Below, piece after piece: positions 44,386 to 56,900 of a stretch of 64,000 bases of DNA. Under the pieces are notes generated by a model that had not been told where the DNA came from, made no database searches, and was given only the letters and a program-made list of their open reading frames with translations. The stretch's first letter is position 1. Every line of letters starts with the position of its first letter. The DNA comes from Eutreptiella sp. 'Long Island Sound 2002'. Taxonomy: Eukaryota > Euglenozoa > Euglenophyceae > Eutreptiales > Eutreptiaceae. The stretch lies in the NCBI GenBank assembly GCA_964036045.1, contig OZ038381.1, forward strand, positions 69,068,242 through 69,132,241, given 5' to 3'. The position numbers and the translations under genes were made by a program.

Positions 44386-47300
44386 ATGGAAGATTCACGT
44401 GGTTCAAGTCACCTCGAGGGCGAATTGTTGGTAGCAGAGGCTTACCCGGGCAGGGGTTTAGCCTACGGTTCTGACCCGGGCAGTGGCCTGATTCTCAGAG
44501 GGGTTACAGCCATGATCGGGATGATCACAGCACGGCCAGAAGAATCCGGTTCTGTCTATGCGACAGGGCACGAGTCAACTGTTGGGTCTCTGTTTGAATT
44601 GGCAGTTCGACTTGGGCAGCGCCAGCCATCCTACCCGATTGAGGAAGACGCTAACATGGAATCCGCACCATGGGGATACCGGTCCTTTGAAAGGATTCGG
44701 ATGGTGAATCAAATCGGTGAAGCAGCCGAAAGGATTTTGATTCATGAGTGGACACCGGTACCTCATGATTTAGCAACCTTGCCGGCGCAGGTTTAGGAGC
44801 TAACGGGTGCGTTGAATTATCTCCAAAACGTTAATTTCGGGGCGGTTTCAGCTATTTCGGAAATTCGCCAGGTCATCCAAGCCCTCTCTCGCGAGCTTGA
44901 ACTCCATGCGCGGGGGGTACAAGTAGATGGGTCGCCCTTGACAGCGCCAGTAGAGGCCTTGGGACAATTGTTGAACAAGGTAAACAACGAGATGCAGGAC
45001 CAGAGGTCCCAGTTGGACTCGAAGATAGCGGAAATGCAATCGACTTTAGAACAAGCGACTGCAGCCGCTTTGGAATGTCGCCAAGTAGCTGAAGCTGTTA
45101 AGGCGAAGGTGGACAATTCTCGTCAAGGGTGGGAGCAAGTCACCAATGAGTTGAAACGGCAACTCGAGGGAGTTTTGAATGAAGTAACTGGGTTGAGTGC
45201 CCACCGAGCCCAACAGGACAAATCGGTTGAGAAAATGATGGGTTTGGAAAGCAAGGTGTCCAATTGTGACCGGGTCGCCACCAACATGGCCGAGGGGACC
45301 CGGCGGATAGGTCTCAACTTTGAGGATGCCAAAAAAGGGGTGCATGGTGTTGGAGCAATGGTGGGAAGCCACAAGGCATCTTCTTCCCAGCTTATCAATC
45401 GGGTACACAATCTCGAGCACCCTGCTGTTTCGTCAAAATCTACAGGGGGAGCTGGAGAGGCGAAGGTGCCCGCAACGGAGGTGAGACGCAAAGCGGCGAA
45501 CCTGGAGTTCACGAGTGCACAAGTGGCTACACTCACGGGCCAAGTGCACCATTGGGAAACTATGCCCAAGCCAGAATTGGCCAAGGTTGAGGCCCCTGAG
45601 TTACAGGTGTGATTGCTCATGACCCGGTTGGAACAAAGTGAGCATGAGGTACATGCGCTCAGGGAGGAGATCCGGAGCCCACCCCATGGCGGTCCACCCG
45701 AAGGGATGTGGCCGGATTCTCATGTTATTGGTGAATTACAAAGAAAATTGGACTCTTTGGCGAAAAAATATCAATTATTGAAGCATGCGGCTAAGCCACA
45801 GGTGAGACTAGTTGGGATCCCGACACCGAAGCCTGAACCAAGAGTCCAGGTTTTTGGAGTGCCGGCGCGGGAAAAGCCGGTTGCACGAAGCCTACCGGGG
45901 TATCGATTTTCCCCGGCCGAGGATTCCTGGTCATCCATGCAGGCGGATGAAGGCGGTTCCCGGGGTAGAGCCCCACGAGGTGGACGGAGTGGGACCCAGA
46001 CCGACGAGGGACACGTCCCGCCTGGCATGCCGGGTGATTGGTGGCATTGCGCTGGGTTGGACCTCTGGTACTTCAAGGCGGACAGTGATAGTTTTTTTTT
46101 GTCGCGGATGGTGCTTCAGTTGTTCAACCGACAAGAATCTCTCGAAGATGGGATTGGTCTTCCGAAACAAAAGCCCTCGGAAATTCTACGTGCGATGGCG
46201 TTTGATGAAGTTTGCCCAGAACGACTTTTGGACACTCCGTTCGATTGGGCAGAACCAGAACTTGAAGGAAAGGATCCGCGGTTAATTCCTGCCGGGCTCC
46301 ACGGAAGGCTGGCAGCCCCGGTGATGGACCCGCAAACTTTGGACAACGTCCAAGGAATGTCCGTCGCCCCACGCTGGAATGGAGGTGGGACAACTGCCAT
46401 TAAGTGGTTTTTGGATTCTCGTGCTTGGGAGCGCGATTGGATGTACCGGTTGACGGACACCATGAGGAGAGGAGTTTTGCTTTCTCTTATTCCCGCCTTT
46501 CGGTCCAACCCACTCAAGGAAGTGGTGAATCGTTACGAACTCAACTACCAAGAGTTGTTGAGGGAAGTGACGGAGGAAGTCTTCACAGAGGCGAACGACG
46601 ACGTGACCTTGGAGGCCTTCCAAACGGTCCAACTGTCTTCACTAACTTCAACGCCACGCGAGTTCATCAACTTTGTGGAACAGTTCCTCGCCTTGAGCCG
46701 CCGTGTTCGCGACAGAATCACGCAATTGCAAGCGAAAGATCGACTACTTCATGTTATGGCGACAATGAAGGTGGATGGGTTGCTCAAGGAAATCTTCAAG
46801 GAGGAGACCAAGGTTGGGCTGGAATTTAACTACCTCGAGATGATCGTGTTCCTCATGAACCCCCTCATGCCCCGCCACAAATTTGCGATCAAGAGGGGGC
46901 ATATCATGCTCAGGCTGGGGCAGGCCATCCCAGAAGCGCCGCATAGTAAGCCCCAAGTGCCTGCTCAATTGACGAGGACCAAGTATGGATCGAGGCGGGT
47001 ACGGGGCATGGAAGGAGTCGAAGACATGGACAAAGCCGAGGATCCTGAAGGTCACCAAGATCAAGAACAAGTGGACCCGGAGTTGAGCATTGCAAAGATT
47101 CAAGAAAAATGCGAAGCCAAGGTGTTGGCTAGGTCAGGACGAGCAGGCGCAGGTGCGACCGCCATCCCAAATTTCCCGGCATGTGGCAAGGGAAGACATA
47201 GCCGTGAGAGATATATTGGGTCTTGCATCCTCACAAAGCACCCGAGTGGCTCGGGGACAAACTCAAATCCAAGAAAATTCAGGGGGGCGGCCAAGCGAGG

Positions 47301-47568
47301 CCCCCTGCGCAAGGAGATGGCAAAGCAAAAAGACCACACAAAGGTGGGAAGTTTGCGCCTTGCAAGGGCTGCGGAAGCAGGCTGCATCCGCCGGAGGGTT
47401 GTTGCACGCTCCATCTGGAGCTGCAGGAGAAAGCCAAGACCCAGGGGCGGCTCGGTATGCGACAGAACTGAGAACGTTGCCGGCAACGCTGGAAAGCCCA
47501 AAAGGTTGACCAGGCTGATAGGGATATGGGCCCCTCACCGGCGACGGTATGCTTCATTATGTGGGTAA
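44386..47568 (+). pseudogene. gag: gag polyprotein, family C (two in-frame stops)
   Basis: The ATG at 44,386 (MEDSRGSSHLEG) lies 26 bp after the candidate primer site. One frame continues to 47,568, interrupted by TAG 44,794 and TGA 45,610. After the first segment comes a long amphipathic helix region (44,812-45,560). The capsid-like part follows, with W-rich WHCAGLDLWYFK and YRLTDTMRRGVLLSLIPAFR. Near 47,170, FPACGKGRHSRERYIGSC is a worn zinc knuckle that has lost its spacing. Reading beyond ~47,250 is probably out of phase, since the tail is low-complexity Arg-rich. Confidence 0.75.
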
Positions 47569-48529
47569 TCAACCTCAGGCCTGGGATGACAGATATTGTA
47601 CGCGACCGGTTCTTCGCATCAGTGGGGCCGAGGAGGAAATTTTGCGGGCGCCTCGACCTGGGCACGCCGAGAAGCTTCCAAAGGGCGTCATTGTTGCGGG
47701 GATATATATCACTCACAAAGGGACCTCCGAACAAATAGAGGCACTATCGCTTGGGGACACCGGAAGTGAGGTGATTGTGGTTGCTGGTTCAGAATTATTC
47801 CCGAAACAATTTCAGGAGGAGGCCACCCAACCGTTCTGACTACTCGGAGTTGGTGAGAAGGAGTTGGAAGGTGGGAATTCTGTGGTCCGGAGCGATATCA
47901 TTGTGCCCGTGCAAAGAGGTTCCCAGGTTGTGATGGCGCGCTGCCCCGATTGCTTGGTTTTTTTGGCATCAATTGGCCCGCAAGCCATTCTTGGTTTGTC
48001 TCTTTTTGCCCGATATGGACCTGTTGTCCTACCGGATCCGGGATGCTTTGCTTTGGTGGAGGACCTTTGTCAAGGCGGCCCATGGGATGAATTTGATTGT
48101 AAATGTCCTCCTCCGGAGGGACAGACATCGGTACACATGGCGGGCAACCGGGAGCTTGAGCGGGATGTCAATGAGGTGGAGCATGACGGGCAGTTTTGCC
48201 GCCCTATGCAAGGCTCGACTACAATGTCTTGCGTCGATGACAAGAACTTGAATGCCACTGAGGTGCATCAAGAGTTGGTGAACATCGATATTTCGCATAG
48301 TTTGTTGCAACTACAGGAGTTGCAGGAATCCTCTTCTTTGCATGACCCACTTTTGGGTGTTTCTTCTCATGAATTTGCAACTTTTGAAGGTGCTGAGATG
48401 AATTTTTCTGAGCGAGGACACAATAACTCTCCCGAGCTTTGCCGGAGCGTTTTGGAGTGTTCAATCCCACAATTTATGGGTTTGATAGGAATAATGTTGG
48501 GATGGGTCACTGAGGGCATTGGACAATAG
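47549..48529 (+). pseudogene. Aspartic protease, family C
   Basis: It lies in frame 2, after a shift from gag. The first segment has IEALSLGDTGSE, with catalytic DTGS at codons 70-73. TGA 47,837 interrupts, then the same frame resumes with SDIIVPVQRGSQVVMARC and AILGLSLFARYGPVVLPDP, the closing ILG-type strand. The remainder (to TAG 48,527) is an acidic spacer. Confidence 0.75.
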
Positions 48530-49760
48530 CGTTGTCGTCCCAGTGAAGAAATCACGTGGAGGTGCCCCTTCCCCTAGGCTTTCTCTTAGGATCATTGGAC
48601 ATGTAGATGGTCCTTTGCTCTCTCCCATCTGCTTGTTTGCCATTTCTGGAACGTCAGCCATTGTGTTGCATGCGCATTTTCAGAAGTTGGCCCCTGGTGA
48701 GTGGCCCAAATTACCAGAACAGGATACGCCTCCTTTAAGTGCGTCACATAGTTGATGGGCGACTCAGGGAACGAGCATTGAGTCCCTAATAGACCGGATA
48801 TTGACAGTTCCAGATATATTGCCTCCCGATGAATGTCCCAAAGATCCTGAGCACCCGAAAACTGCAATAGAGAGATGGGTTCAGCAACTTGCTGATCCCA
48901 ACCTGGACTGTGCTGAATTGGACTCACAATGTGAGTCGAGCCCCTCATCTGATGAGGGCTCGGTTGGCCGTGACGTGCCTTCCGACGTGTTTATGGGTCG
49001 GTATGGCTATCTTAGGGATGAGGCAGGTTTGGAGACAGTGGAATCCTCGCAGGTGCTTGCTAAGCAAGTAGAAACACCGTCTTCCATTTTAAGTTCCAAT
49101 TTATTAGAACCAGGTTTTCATTCCCAGGTTTCCGGGAAAGGCATGGAGTTGCGTCCAAGGGAGAATCCGAAGGATCACAAGGAAAGGTGTCAGCTTTATT
49201 GGCGTAAGGTGGCAGCCCTCACAGGAACGTCAAGGCGGCCACGAAGAGGACATCCATACACCCACAAGTGTATAAAGAAGGACGCCTCTCTTTGGATCCG
49301 CATTGGTTTCGGCGCATTTTGGATTGGGCTGGAGATGAATTTCAACCCCAGCGCTACCCATTTGCAGATCCTTGACTACCAAGTTCGAGCGCCCCGGAAC
49401 GCGCGCCAGGGTATGGGTCAACACTCCTAAAGGTGGAGCTGAAGTCACACAAAGTTCCAACAAGCCTTGGCATGATGACAGCATTTTTGTAATGTGCCTG
49501 CATAAACTTCTGCAACAAGTTGCAGAGAAAGCGATATGGGAAGGAAGTAGAGGGATCATGATTGTTCCCCGCCATAAAAACAAAGAATGGTTTTGGGGGC
49601 TCGGTGAAGTGATGGTTGATTGCGGGCATTTGCCGCATGATGCATTGTGTTCCCGTGATGAGGGAGCTACGCCTCGTTTTCCGCGGGAAATTAGTGCAAG
49701 AGTTATTATTTTTGATGCCTTGGGCGGTGATCAAGAAGGTTTGGGAGAGACTGATTTCAG
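48530..49760 (+). pseudogene. pol spacer and methyltransferase-like module, family C
   Basis: 48,519-48,755 and 48,801-49,430 are one frame split by TGA 48,753. They encode an acidic Ser-rich spacer, then KKDASLWIRIGFGAFWIG. A shift leads to the frame starting 49,372, with ARVWVNTPKGG (codons 12-22), a helix LHKLLQQVAEKAIWEGSR, GIMIVPRH (61-68) and KEWFWGLGEVMVD (71-83). VWVNTP plus helix plus I-x-I-V-P plus W is the same layout as the NPPF/Y modules in families A and B, and here the core is best kept. Confidence 0.55.
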
Positions 49761-52000
49761 GAAATCACATGTTGATCCCCCTCCTCAAGATCATCGAAAC
49801 CGGCCGGGTCGTCGCTCGACACCTTGGTCCAAACGGTTTTGGGAATTCTCAAGGGAAACCAAATCTCATGCGCCCCCATGTGTCGCCTCCCCTCGCAGAC
49901 CTGTAGGGATGAGTCCGAGAGCGTGGAAAGTCCAGCGTGTTTCAGCTACGGCTAGAGGGCTTATACCCTTGCCGCCCGATTCCATTCTAAAGTCCATTCT
50001 CCCTCGCTCAGCAGTCATGTCTGAAGAACATGATTCCAGGCTTGATTCCATTGTCCCTTGCTCAAAAGTCATGTCTCAAGAAAATGATTCCACGACCGAG
50101 TTAAGAGCTCAGGAACAAGAGCCAGCTCCGGATCGACTGGTTGAAGGGGAATGCATTGAACAAAATCAGTGCAATCCTCTCCCTTCCTGTGATCTTCCTG
50201 AAGTGTGTGAGCCTCCAATTTCAAAGGCCTCGTTCGTGCATCCGAGAACAAAAAAAGTCTCACTTCAAGACAGGATCTCTAATTGGATTAAAGGTTTACA
50301 GAATGCCTCTCCCAGCGAGTTGACTTGCGAGGAGTCTCCAACTCTGTCCCTCAAGGCGAATGATCGCCGTCTGCCTTTTTCAGGAATACGAGGTGATCCA
50401 GTTACCGTTTTCAGGACGAGGGATAGGTCTGTGCGTTCTGTGACTGAGGTGGATTCTGAACATCCACATTGCCAAGATTATAGGAATTGGATTTACAACC
50501 GGTTCAAAGATACCGTGTTCAAGGAAGGAGGTAATCATTGGTCGCAGATTGAAAAAAACATGGAGAAACGGGGTCCGAATAAGATTTGTGTCTCGGAGCT
50601 AATTCCGGAAGCTAAGCTGAAGCCTGACAAGCCCATTCCTGCAGTTGGCCTTAGAGAAGAGGTCATGCGTGAAAAAATAAAAGAGGTTCAAAAAATCCAT
50701 TGGGTCAGCCGGGGGTTTCTTGTGCCAAAGCCTGGCACAAAAAAATGGCGACTCGTCGTTGATTATCGGTACGTGAACACGCAACTCCACGGCTGCGAGT
50801 TCCTGTTGCCGGTAATCGAGGACTTGTTTGTCAAACAGGCTGGAAACCAGCTCTGGACCCTCCTCGACATCCAGGACAGGTTCCACCAAATGCCTCTAAG
50901 TGAGTGCAGTAGGCAATACACTGCCTTTTGTACTCCTTTTGGGGTATTTGAGTGGAGGGTTTTACCCATGGGGATGAAGGTAGGACCCCAAGGTTTCCAG
51001 AGAATGGTGAGTGATTGTTTGAAGTCGCTACAGCCGCACAAACACATTTGCATTGTTGATTTACTCACGGGGACACGACTCAAGCTTTGTGGTAAGGGCA
51101 AAATACTTGATTCCAAGGCATACCTCAAAGACCACTTTCAAAATGTGGTTAGATTATTCGAGAAGTCAGAGGAATGCCATCACAAACTCCGCTTTGAGAA
51201 GTGTCATCTTTTTATGGAGAGAATCAAGTATTGTGGGCATGTTTTACATGGCGGAATACGTAGTCCCGCCCCTTCCAAGGTGGATGCGGTGCGCGTTTGG
51301 CCCAAGCCTAAAACTCCAAAGCAGATGAAGGGTTTCTTGGGGGCTGTAAATTGGTATTCAATTTACGTAAGAAGATTTCCAAAATTGCAGCCCCGTTGAT
51401 GACGTCGCTGCAAGGTAGGTATGAGCGTGTCCCCGGGGTAGATGGTCGTAAGGAACATTGTGGGGTACCAAGGGAGCGTAATTGTATTCGGTGGACGCCT
51501 GAGATGGAGTCTGCTTGTGTTCAGGTGAAGGAAGCACTCAGTGCTGAGTGTGAATTGTACATGCCATCACCAGACGATGAATATCGCATCCATGTGGATG
51601 CATGTGACCATGGAGTCGGTGCTGTCCTGGAACAACACAACCCTGACAGCGGGTGGAAGCCTTGCACTTTTTTGAGCTGCAGGCTTGAAGGCAAGGATGG
51701 GGAGGGACAAACAGCTTGGAGCACCCGCGAGCAAGAGACTTATGCATTAGTCTCTTCCTTGTTAAAATTTAAAGTCAGATTGGAAGACGAAAGGTCACCG
51801 TGTACACCGACCACAAGTCTTTGGAGAGTTGGTACCAGGAAGATCTTTGTACCCTCTCGGGGCGTTTGGCAAGGCGTGGCCGGTGGCATGAATTTTGAAG
51901 CGGGTACCACATAGAAGTGGTGTACAGGCCCGGCAGGGACAACACCGTCGCCGGTGGGCATGTCTGGCCGGATTGGCGGATGACACCAATTATCACGGCA
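49761..52000 (+). pseudogene. Reverse transcriptase and RNase H, family C
   Basis: The palm starts near 50,690 with WVSRGFLVPKPGTKKWRLVVDY, then LWTLLDIQDRFHQMPL (first catalytic Asp) and FEWRVLPMGMKVGPQGFQ. Where Y-x-D-D should stand, near 51,045, the protein reads HICIVDLLTGT, so the box is missing two or three residues or is altered. The frame ends at 51,399. RNase H continues in another frame (51,351-51,914) with IHVDACDHGVGAVLEQ and STREQETYALVSSLL. TDHKSLESWY appears in yet another frame near 51,800. At least two frame shifts and a damaged active site mean this copy could not work. Confidence 0.8.
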
Positions 52001-52395
52001 GTGATGCCGATCAAAAGGGGGTCATGAAGCAGGAACGTGACCTCGAGGAAAGACAAGAAAACATTTTGGCCCCGCGGGCTAGAGACATGCAAGTCCAGTC
52101 GGATACATGAACTCTCCATGCCATCACTGCCGTGGGGGCTGTCTTCACTCTCCAACGGCTTGGATGTGCCACGATGAAGGCCCTAAGTGCTCATCAAGCT
52201 TGGGTACAACCTTGCCCTCCATTCTTCAGTGTTTTCACGACAGTTCACAGGACATTCAGGACAGAAAAGGACAAAGGGATCAAATAAGCGTGCTGCATTC
52301 ATTGCTTCTGTAAAGCGATGTGCAGCTAATTGGACGACTGAGACTATTTCTGGCTATGCAGCCCATCGTCAAGCTCGGAAGGACTCATTTCTGGG
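52001..52395 (+). other. Decayed link between RNase H and integrase, family C
   Basis: Short frames only. This is the expected place for the end of RNase H and the start of the integrase zinc region, but no motif can be followed through the stops. Confidence 0.4.
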
Positions 52396-53923
52396 GTGTC
52401 CAAGGTGAACATACCACCTCAGTCTGTAATTCTCTATGAGGATTGGACTGAGCATTCTCGGGATGAATTTCCTGACTGGGACTTTGAGTCTGATCTAGTC
52501 ATCTCCAGGCCTAATTATTGGGATTACGGTATGAGGTGGGACGATGAAGAAAAAGATATTCGGTTCAAGGGAAAACATTTTGTGCCCTACTTCTCTTTTT
52601 GAAGACATGGTGGTGGCAATACAGTCTTATGGCCACCCTTGGGTTGAGAAGACTGTGGAGTTGTTTGATGGAAGATTTCGGTGCCTTGCCTACGATTTGC
52701 CAAGAGATAGGCGTAATCTGTCACCCGATATTGCTAAAATTCTTTCACGGTGTCATGAGTGTCAAACTACGAAGGCAAGTCGTGGCAAGCAACCCAACAC
52801 ATGTGGATTTTCTCCTGTCCCGGAATATCCCTTCATATCCCTTGCAATTGACTTCTGTAAACTGCCCGAGTGTTTGCGGAAGTCCACTGGGAAAAAGGTA
52901 AACTATCCCATGGTCATCGTCTGCCGTCAAACCGGCTATGTATTGGCAATCCAATGTCAGGAAAAGGGATTGGACAGTAAGAATGCTGCTTCTTTGTTTT
53001 TGGATCGATGCGTCCATATGTTTGCATTGCCAAAAGACTTAGTGTGTGACAATGTTTTCATAGTCAACTCTGAATTTTTGAAGGATTTGTTTGCCATGAG
53101 TGGAGTTGAACAACACAGCTCGGTGGCCTACCGACCACAGAGCAACGGACGTGCTGAACGGGCTGTCAAAAGTATTGTAAACTCACTTAGGCAGAACCTT
53201 GAGCAGCGTGGGAGTTCCTGCAAGCACTCCTGGGTGGAAAGCTTGCCATTGGCCCTTTGGGCTTTGAACGATTTGCCGGGGACAGTCAGTGGGTATTCGG
53301 CACATCGACTTCTTTTTGAGAGAGATCCTGTAGGTTGGGAGGACTGTTTGCCCGTATCGCTACAGGATGGGGCTGAAGATGCAGGACAATTTTTTGGTCG
53401 CATTTTGGACGAACGTGCTGAAGTCCGAAAGCGCCTTGAAGACCTCCATACCAAGGAGTTTGCCAAACTTTTGGCCAAACATCCTGAGCAATCGTTGAAG
53501 CCGGGGGACCGTGTATGGGTACGTAATCGTATTATGAAAAATTCCGTGCATGGCAAGCTCGAAAGGGTTTGGCAAGGCCTTTGTGAAGTGTTCAGACGCA
53601 TCTTACCGGGCACCTACCGTGTAACTATACGAGGAAGGGAAGAGATCTTCACTTCTCGGCGATTGAAGCCGTATGTCCCTTACAAGGACGACAAGAAAGT
53701 GCCTTTGCACTATTGTACGGATAGGGAAGGGTTGATTGAGACCGACGAGCGTCTTTTGGAGGATAGTGTCGTCAGGGGCCAGCGACAATGGCGAGTCAAA
53801 TTCCGGGGGTTTCTCGAACCTGAGTGGCATTATGCAGGCTCTTTCATGCATAATATCAACGAAACATGGGCTGGGTTCAACCGTCGGAAAGGGTTTGATG
53901 TCGCTTTGTCAGATTTGCGCTGA
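52396..53923 (+). pseudogene. Integrase with chromodomain-like tail, family C
   Basis: 52,396-52,602 and then, after a shift, 52,544-53,923 (459 residues). The zinc region keeps YGHPWVEKT and CHEC. The catalytic core keeps all three acidic residues: AIDFC, LVCDNVF and NGRAERAVK. The DNA-binding part (KPGDRVWVRNRI) is followed by a chromodomain-like segment (VRGQRQWRVKFRGFLEPEWHY). The C-terminal tail ends in TGA at 53,921. The core is the best-preserved integrase in the window. Confidence 0.85.
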
Positions 53924-54200
53924 ATTATTGTTGACTTTCTTTTTTTTTACTAACTATTGGCAGGATGGCCCTCCAGCAACTTTTTTCATCGAATTTTCCC
54001 CGTTGGAGTGGAATGCCATCTCTTCACATTTTTTTCAGGCAAATTTGCATTGATGCTTTGGACCGTTGGCCTTATGATCCCTTTGTGCTTATCCGGTGCC
54101 ATTGATTGAGGTGGTTGTCTCTCTTACGCACATGTCTTTTCCACTTGGTTGACCTACTCTTCCCATTTGCATTGTCATGTCCTCCCCAGCCCTGCTTTGC
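53924..54200. other. T-rich sequence after family C integrase
   Basis: Poly-T near 53,941 and 54,027, then pyrimidine-rich DNA. No LTR copy and no purine tract were found, so the 3' end of family C is lost or lies beyond a rearrangement. Confidence 0.5.
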
Positions 54201-55549
54201 CTTTCCCCCCTATTTTTGGGTTGCCAGAGGCAACCATGCCATTGTTTTGTATCGTTGTTCGACAGCCAGAGAGAGGACAGCCAGGCCCAACAGCAAACAC
54301 CCAATCACAACAGGCAACACCAGCCAGCGCCAGAGGGGCGAGGGAGCACCGCACAAAGAGCAATGACAGGGACAGCCCCACCGAAGCACACACCGGCACA
54401 TCCGACAGCCCAGGACACACAAACCACCCCCGCACCACACAACCGGCACAAAAAAACAAAAATCAAGAAACCAAGGAAAAGCAGTAAAAAAAAAAAAACC
54501 AACAGGAAGGGGGAAGGAAAAAAAAACAAAAAAAGGGGGGGGGGCGGGGGGACAACAAGGCGCCAAGGCCCAAGGCACCCCGGGTAGGAAAACATGAAAC
54601 GACAGGGACAACGGGGGCGCACGGAGAAAAAAAAAAAAGGCGGGGGAAGCAAAAAACAAAAAAAACAAAGAACAAAGGCCAAAGCAAGCAGAAAGAAAAA
54701 AACCAAAATAAAAAGCCGGGGGGGGGAAAGGGCGCAAAAAGACGCCAAGGCCCAAGGCACCCCAGGCAGAGACAACGGACGCGCACAAAAGGAAAAGGGC
54801 GACTCCAGCCCAGAGGGGGCCAAGCAAACAAGGAGCGCACCACGAACGGCGACAGTAAAGCCGAGGCGCACCAGAACGGGCCCTGAAGGCCGGCCTGCCC
54901 GACCCGGCCCAGACGGGCACGCACACGCACACACGCGCGGGACCCAGGCGTGGCGTCCTCCGACCCCAAAAGGGCGGTGTCGGCTTTCACACAGAATAGT
55001 CCCGGGCACCGGCCGAGTCCCCCATCGAAAGACGGGCTGTACGGGAAACCGGACGCGTCACCGGGTCCACACACACCAACCACCGCAGCGCACGCAGCCA
55101 AAGACCGACACCGGAGGGACCCGCCAGCGACAACCCCATCGCGGGGCCCCGAACGGGTACAACGCGCAGCGAGCCCAGCGCCGCTGCCTTGGCAGTGGGC
55201 AACAGCCGGCACAACGAGCCTGTTCCTCGGCCGGCCTTCACGTGCCCCGCGCAGCCGCCCAGTAATTCTGGGGGCGTAAGCCCCAAGGTGGAGGAAAGGC
55301 ACCACGGCGTCGGGAAAGCCGATTAGAGCACCGAGAGCGACTGGACCGGACGAGGCGCGGCGCACTAAAGCGGGGCCACAAGGCACGCCAGAGAGGCACG
55401 CCGCCGGCCACAACCAGGGCACGGGGACAGGTGCCAAGCAACAACGGCCACCGGGTGCCGCAAACCCGGGCAGTGCGCGCAACCCGCAACGAACCAGGGC
55501 AGAGGAACAGGTGCCAGGCAACACCCAATCCACATAACACAAACCGCAG
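54201..55549. other. T-poor, A/C/G-rich tract of unknown origin
   Basis: For about 1.3 kb the plus strand has very few T, and the bias continues into the satellite downstream. A runs (54,486; 54,520; 54,632) and a G run (54,533) occur. CGCCAAGGCCCAAGGCACCCC appears twice (near 54,561 and 54,744), each followed by GACAACGG, so the tract contains a ~180-bp duplication. Many long frames are open only because T-containing stops are rare. None has a domain. Confidence 0.6.
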
Positions 55550-56215
55550 CCATGAAAGGTGGGGTACAAGCAGACGGAGCACACCGACACGCAAACCCAC
55601 ACACCCCAGCCAGAAGTGGCGGGGCTCAGCCGAAACCCAAGCCCAAGCACACACACCCACAGAGCACACCCCAGCCAGGAGTGGCGGGGTACAAGCGAGG
55701 CGCGCCCATAAACACACACACATCCCAACATCCGAGCCAGGAGTGGCGAGGCGCAGCCGAAACCGAAGCTCAAGCACACAAACCCACACTGCACACCCCA
55801 GCCAGGAGTGGCGGGGTACAAGCAGAGCGCGTTCACAAACACAAACACACACTAACACCCCAGCAAGGAGTGGCGGGGCGCAGCCGAGACCCGATCCCAA
55901 GCAGACACACCCACACCGCACATCCCAGCCAGGAGTGGCGGGGTACAAGCGGGGCGCGCCCACAAACACACACACACCCCAACACCCCAGCCAGGAGTGG
56001 CGGGGCGCAGCCGAGACCCGGACCCAGGCACACACACCCACACCGCACACCCCAGCCAGGAGTGGCGGGGTACAAGCTGGGTGCGCACACAAACACACTC
56101 ACACCCCAACACCCCAGCCAGGAGTGGCGGGGCGCAGCCCAAACCAGAGCCCAAGCACACACACCCACGCCACACACCCCAGCCAGGAGTGGCGGCCCAC
56201 AGGAGGAGCGCGCAG
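55550..56215 (+). repeat. Satellite, ~127-bp unit made of two related half-units
   Basis: AGCCAGGAGTGGCGGG or a close variant occurs at about 55,609, 55,671, 55,735, 55,800, 55,861, 55,927, 55,989, 56,054, 56,116 and 56,181. The sequence after it alternates strictly: GTACAAGC with CACAAACACACAC (type 1, ~62 bp), then GCGCAGCC with AAGCACACACACCC (type 2, ~65 bp). Spacing between like units is 126-129 bp. The array ends with a partial type-1 unit. Confidence 0.95.
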
Positions 56216-56900
56216 GAGACCACACACATCCCAAAACCCCAGGCACCGTCATCCTTAAGCTCACCCGTTGTCACAAAACTGATTCCACTTCTTTTTCAGA
56301 ATTTTTTCACTGATCCCACTTCCTTCTAACTTGCCACCTTGGACATAAATTATTATTGTATAAGTGTTCCCGACAGCCAAATTGCGCATTAGCACAACCG
56401 GGATGGCACCTCTTGGCACCCCATCCTTTTTAACTGTTTGTACTGATTCCACTTCTTTTTCACAACTTTTTCACTGATTTCACTTAATGCCTTTATCCTT
56501 CTAACTTGCAATCATTATTTACCCATACCATTCTCAATGCGTTTTTGACCTTTGGGGGAGCACCCTAGTACCCAAACCTCTAGACGGAACCTCTAGCACC
56601 CCAGGGGTAACGCGTGGATGCACAGTGAAAAAACCTCTAGACAGAAGCTGATTTCACTTACAAAAACCAAGAATAAGTGATTTTTGGGCAAATATCCACG
56701 TAGTTTGGTTGAATCCACGACACCAAGGCACATCTAAGCAAGGAAACAAAGTTGAACTGCAATCATTTTTTACCCATACCTTTCTAAATGGGTTTTCGAC
56801 CTTTCAGGGAGCACTCTAGTACCCAAACCTCTAGACAGAAGCTGATTTCACTTACATAAACCAAGCATAAGTAATCTTTGTGCAGAAAGGTGTTGCACCC
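56216..56900 (+). repeat. Non-coding region with a ~250-bp direct duplication
   Basis: GCAATCATT...TTTACCCATACC near 56,507 and 56,758 opens two copies. Each continues GGGAGCAC(C/T)CTAGTACCC, then AACCTCTAGAC, then AGAAGCTGATTTCACTTAC. The first copy has an extra ~60 bp in the middle. An earlier short pair, CTGATTCCACTTCTTTTTCA, occurs at 56,280 and 56,443. Confidence 0.8.

Larger units (their letters stand above)
43714..53923 (+). mobile_element. Ty3 chromovirus, family C
   Basis: On the plus strand LTR copy D is followed 38 bp later by gag, then protease, methyltransferase-like module, RT, RNase H, integrase and chromodomain. No copy of the LTR follows the last codon, so the 3' end is lost. 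The element is inserted into the 5' part of LINE-B. Gag and pol carry several stops and frame changes. Confidence 0.85.

Noticed and set aside
54305-55848. Long minus-strand frames (up to 461 codons) rich in Cys, Trp and Phe
   Set aside because: The T-poor plus strand removes most minus-strand stops. The frames overlap one another and run into the satellite, with no domain.
55550-56215. CRISPR-like array
   Set aside because: The parts between the repeated core are themselves repeated in alternation, not unique spacers, and the setting is eukaryotic.
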